The position numbers and the translations under genes are program-made. A DNA stretch of 8,571 nucleotides from Ferruginibacter sp. (GTDB lineage: Bacteria; Bacteroidota; Bacteroidia; Chitinophagales; Chitinophagaceae), in contig JANYFI010000396.1 of assembly GCA_025362765.1 (NCBI GenBank), positions 1-8,571 of the forward strand, given 5' to 3'. Below the pieces are notes generated by a model. That model had not been told where the DNA came from. It was given only the letters and a program-made list of their open reading frames with translations, and made no database searches. How positions within the stretch are numbered: the stretch's first letter is position 1; the number at the start of each line of letters is the position of its first letter. Shown piece by piece: positions 6,471 to 8,571 of the stretch.

Positions 6471-6833
6471 ATGAACTTTTTGTATAAAATTCTCATCACC
6501 ACTGTAAATGTGTTTATACTGGCAGCAATACTACCTGGCGTTGCTATTGAAAACAACAATATTGTAACTGCAATTTTGGTAGCGCTGGTATTGGCTGTAT
6601 TAGACGCTGTTATAAAACCACTACTTATTTTGCTAACGTTACCTGCTACCATTTTAACCCTCGGACTTTTTTTATTTATCATTAACGCCTGCATCATTTT
6701 ACTGGATGCTCACTTTGTTCATGGTTTTCAGATAGACGGTTTTTGGTATGCTTTATTGTTCAGCATTGTTCTGTCTTTCTTCAATTCTTTTGTACATAAA
6801 CGGGCTTTCCCCGACGCTAAAAAGAGTAGGTAA
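6471..6833 (+). CDS. Four-helix membrane protein, YvlD / 'phage holin family 4' type
   Basis: This small protein of 120 residues is almost entirely hydrophobic. Four membrane segments are visible at about 5-22, 30-49, 51-79 (the longest, with the signature KPLLILLTLPATILTLGLFL) and 91-109. A short basic tail (HKRAFPDAKKSR) follows, likely cytoplasmic. The block DAVIKPLLILLTLP and then INACIILLDA match the conserved core of the YvlD / Mycobact_4TM family. Databases often call this family 'phage holin', but it is widespread in bacterial chromosomes with no lysis partner, and I see no endolysin or phage genes here. The function is unknown; in some bacteria relatives are linked to envelope stress, but nothing in this sequence shows that. 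The start is the ATG at 6471, with no clear ribosome binding site. It is 134 bases after the M16 pair and 222 bases before the E1 gene. Confidence 0.87.
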   Translation: MNFLYKILITTVNVFILAAILPGVAIENNNIVTAILVALVLAVLDAVIKPLLILLTLPATILTLGLFLFIINACIILLDAHFVHGFQIDGFWYALLFSIVLSFFNSFVHKRAFPDAKKSR

Positions 6834-7055
6834 TATTTAGTTGTAGGGTCGGATTTTTGTATAATTTCTGAGTTTTTCATCTTAATTAAAATAAGTAACC
6901 AAACAGCAACCAAACTGTGTGCGGGGATTGTAATTAATAACCTGCAATCAACAGATAATTGGCAATATACAGCCAAACCAATTTAGCGATCAAAAAATCC
7001 GGCGCCAGCTACAGCCTTTTCGTTCATCATTCCGTTACCTTCACAGTCTAAACAA

Positions 7056-8571
7056 ATGAATATGCATTTCGACAGAAAAAATTATTCCGAAGAAGAACTA
7101 ATCGACCTGTATAAAAACCTGTTGCTTCCACGGATGATTGAGGAGAAAATGCTGGTGTTGCTACGGCAGGGAAAAATATCCAAATGGTTCAGCGGCATTG
7201 GCCAGGAAGCAATTTCAGTGGGTGTTACACTGGCAATGCAATCTGACGAATGGATTATGCCATTGCACCGCAATCTTGGTGTATTTACAGCTAGGGGAAT
7301 GCCGCTGAATAAACTATTTAAACAATGGCAGGGTAATAAAGATGGCTACAGTAAAGGGAGGGAAAGAAGCTTTCATTTTGGCAGCAAAGAGCATCATATC
7401 TGCGGAATGATATCGCACCTGGGGCCGCAAATGGCTATAGCTGATGGGGTGGCATTGGCTTATAAACTCGGTGAAAGCGAAAAAGTTGCCGTGGCTTTTA
7501 CAGGTGAAGGCGGCACCAGTGAAGGTGATTTTCATGAAGCTTTAAATGTGGCAGCGGTGTGGGATTTGCCAGTGATTTTTATAATTGAAAATAACGGCTA
7601 TGGCCTAAGCACACCGGTAACAGAACAGTTCAGGTGTTTTAGCCTGGTTGAAAAAGCCCGGGGATATGGCATGGAAGGCATACAGATTGACGGAAATAAT
7701 ATCCTGGAAGTATATGATACCATCAAGGGTATAAGGGAATATTGCATCACCAACCAAAAACCGTATTTGATTGAATGCATGACCTTTAGGATGCGTGGCC
7801 ACGAAGAAGCCAGTGGTACCAAATACGTGCCGCCACATTTATTTGATTTGTGGCAGCAAAAAGATCCCATTGTTAACTATGAAAATTATTTGCTGGGCCA
7901 GGAAGTTTTATCGGCGGCAACGATTGCTGCTATTCGCAATCAATACAAGGAATACATTGAAGCAGAATTAACTATTGGATATCAGTCAACGTCCATTATA
8001 CCTGATACAGAAGAAGAGCTGGAAGATTTATATGCTTACAGAGAAAATAAGGTAGTTTACTTTAAAGATCAGCAGGATAAAAATTATCCGGAAAAGCGGT
8101 TTATTGATGGCATTAAAGAAGGCCTGTTACAATCCATGCAGCAGCACGACAACCTCGTGATAATGGGGCAGGATATTGCTGAATACGGCGGCGCTTTTAA
8201 AATAACGGAGGGGCTTGCTGAAATATTCGGTAAAGACAGAATACGCAACACACCTATTTGCGAAAGCGCAATCGTAGGCACGGCACTCGGGCTTTCGCTG
8301 GAAGGGTATAAAGGATTAATGGAAATGCAATTTGCGGATTTTGCTTCTGTAGGTTTTAACCAGATAGTAAATAACCTTGCAAAAATTCATTACCGCTGGG
8401 GACAAAATGCTGATGTGGTCATCCGTATGCCTACAGGCGGTGGCGTGGGAGCTGGTCCTTTTCACAGCCAGAGCAATGAAGCTTGGTTTATACACACCCC
8501 AGGGTTAAAAGTGGTGTACCCATCCACTCCAATGGATGCAAAAGGATTATTGATTGCGGCAATCAACGACC
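7056..8571 (+). CDS. 2-oxoacid dehydrogenase E1, fused alpha and beta subunits (3' truncated)
   Basis: The frame runs from the ATG at 7056 out of the window; 505 codons are visible of a probable ~650-700. The first part (about 1-330) is E1 alpha: RNLGVFTARGMPLNKLF (72-88), SHLGPQMAIADGVALAYK (120-137), and the thiamine-diphosphate motif spanning 150-180 (GEGGTSEGDFHEALN ... IIENN). The canonical motif is GDG; here the second residue is Glu151. The second part (about 345 onward) is E1 beta: LVIMGQDIAEYGGAF (367-381), NTPICESAIVGTALG (398-412) with the catalytic E403, MQFADF, GPFHSQSNEAWF and YPSTPMDAKGLL. The fusion replaces the usual two genes and is common in Bacteroidota, where it is generally annotated as a branched-chain 2-oxoacid dehydrogenase E1. 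The exact substrate (branched-chain, pyruvate or other) cannot be fixed from this sequence. E2 and E3 partners are not in view. An alternative ATG at 7062 is in frame; upstream is A-rich with no Shine-Dalgarno. Confidence 0.93.
   Translation, partial: MNMHFDRKNYSEEELIDLYKNLLLPRMIEEKMLVLLRQGKISKWFSGIGQEAISVGVTLAMQSDEWIMPLHRNLGVFTARGMPLNKLFKQWQGNKDGYSKGRERSFHFGSKEHHICGMISHLGPQMAIADGVALAYKLGESEKVAVAFTGEGGTSEGDFHEALNVAAVWDLPVIFIIENNGYGLSTPVTEQFRCFSLVEKARGYGMEGIQIDGNNILEVYDTIKGIREYCITNQKPYLIECMTFRMRGHEEASGTKYVPPHLFDLWQQKDPIVNYENYLLGQEVLSAATIAAIRNQYKEYIEAELTIGYQSTSIIPDTEEELEDLYAYRENKVVYFKDQQDKNYPEKRFIDGIKEGLLQSMQQHDNLVIMGQDIAEYGGAFKITEGLAEIFGKDRIRNTPICESAIVGTALGLSLEGYKGLMEMQFADFASVGFNQIVNNLAKIHYRWGQNADVVIRMPTGGGVGAGPFHSQSNEAWFIHTPGLKVVYPSTPMDAKGLLIAAIND

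Noticed and set aside
6471..6833. Prophage remnant suggested by the 'phage holin' family name
   Set aside because: The family is mainly chromosomal, and no endolysin, structural, integrase or attachment-site sequence is present nearby.
6834..7055. Spacer before the E1 gene: candidate promoter TACCTTCA at 7036-7043 and weak repeat GATTG/CAATC
   Set aside because: The box has two mismatches at the important TTTG end with no -33 TTG, and the repeat is five pairs with a long loop. I see nothing firm in this 222-base gap.

Overview
The window looks like a chromosomal segment of a Bacteroidota bacterium, probably close to Chitinophagaceae or a related Sphingobacteriia-type lineage. This rests on moderate to low GC, start codons with almost no Shine-Dalgarno sequences, matches to the Bacteroidota -7 promoter box (TAnnTTTG), and gene types common in that phylum: the futalosine-route gene mqnC, a double aspartyl-protease/PDZ protein, and a single-chain E1 alpha-beta 2-oxoacid dehydrogenase. 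The taxonomic call is an inference from style and gene content, not from a marker gene.

Layout. Positions 1-378 (+) hold the last 125 codons of a SNF2-family helicase that begins outside the window. A 339-bp convergent spacer (379-717) follows, carrying two strong AT-rich hairpins that probably terminate transcription from both sides. On the minus strand, mqnC (2360-1236) and lspA (1221-718) form a tight two-gene unit; the first is a radical-SAM enzyme of menaquinone synthesis and the second is lipoprotein signal peptidase. A divergent promoter region (2361-2547) separates this unit from a plus-strand run. That run contains an exported aspartyl protease with a C-terminal PDZ domain (2548-3738), two M16 peptidase-family genes (3775-5013 and 5038-6336), a four-helix membrane protein of the YvlD / 'phage holin 4' type (6471-6833), and the start of a fused E1 alpha/beta thiamine-diphosphate dehydrogenase (7056 to the window end, incomplete).

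How the genes fit together. The two M16 genes are the clearest functional pair: the first has the zinc site HxxEH but lacks the R/Y substrate-binding pair, while the second has lost the zinc site but keeps R/Y. This predicts a two-subunit cytoplasmic peptidase. The aspartyl protease lies just upstream but is predicted to be exported, and the second gene pair has its own promoter-like box directly before its start codon. The rest is housekeeping: quinone synthesis, lipoprotein maturation and branched-chain or related 2-oxoacid oxidation.

I found no mobile element, CRISPR array, tRNA, rRNA or obvious new defence or biosynthetic system. The points worth a second look are modest: a lipoprotein-like N-terminus on LspA, a probable leaderless M16 transcript, the split M16 catalytic residues, a Glu in place of Asp in the E1 thiamine-diphosphate motif, and a possible small transcript in the convergent spacer.
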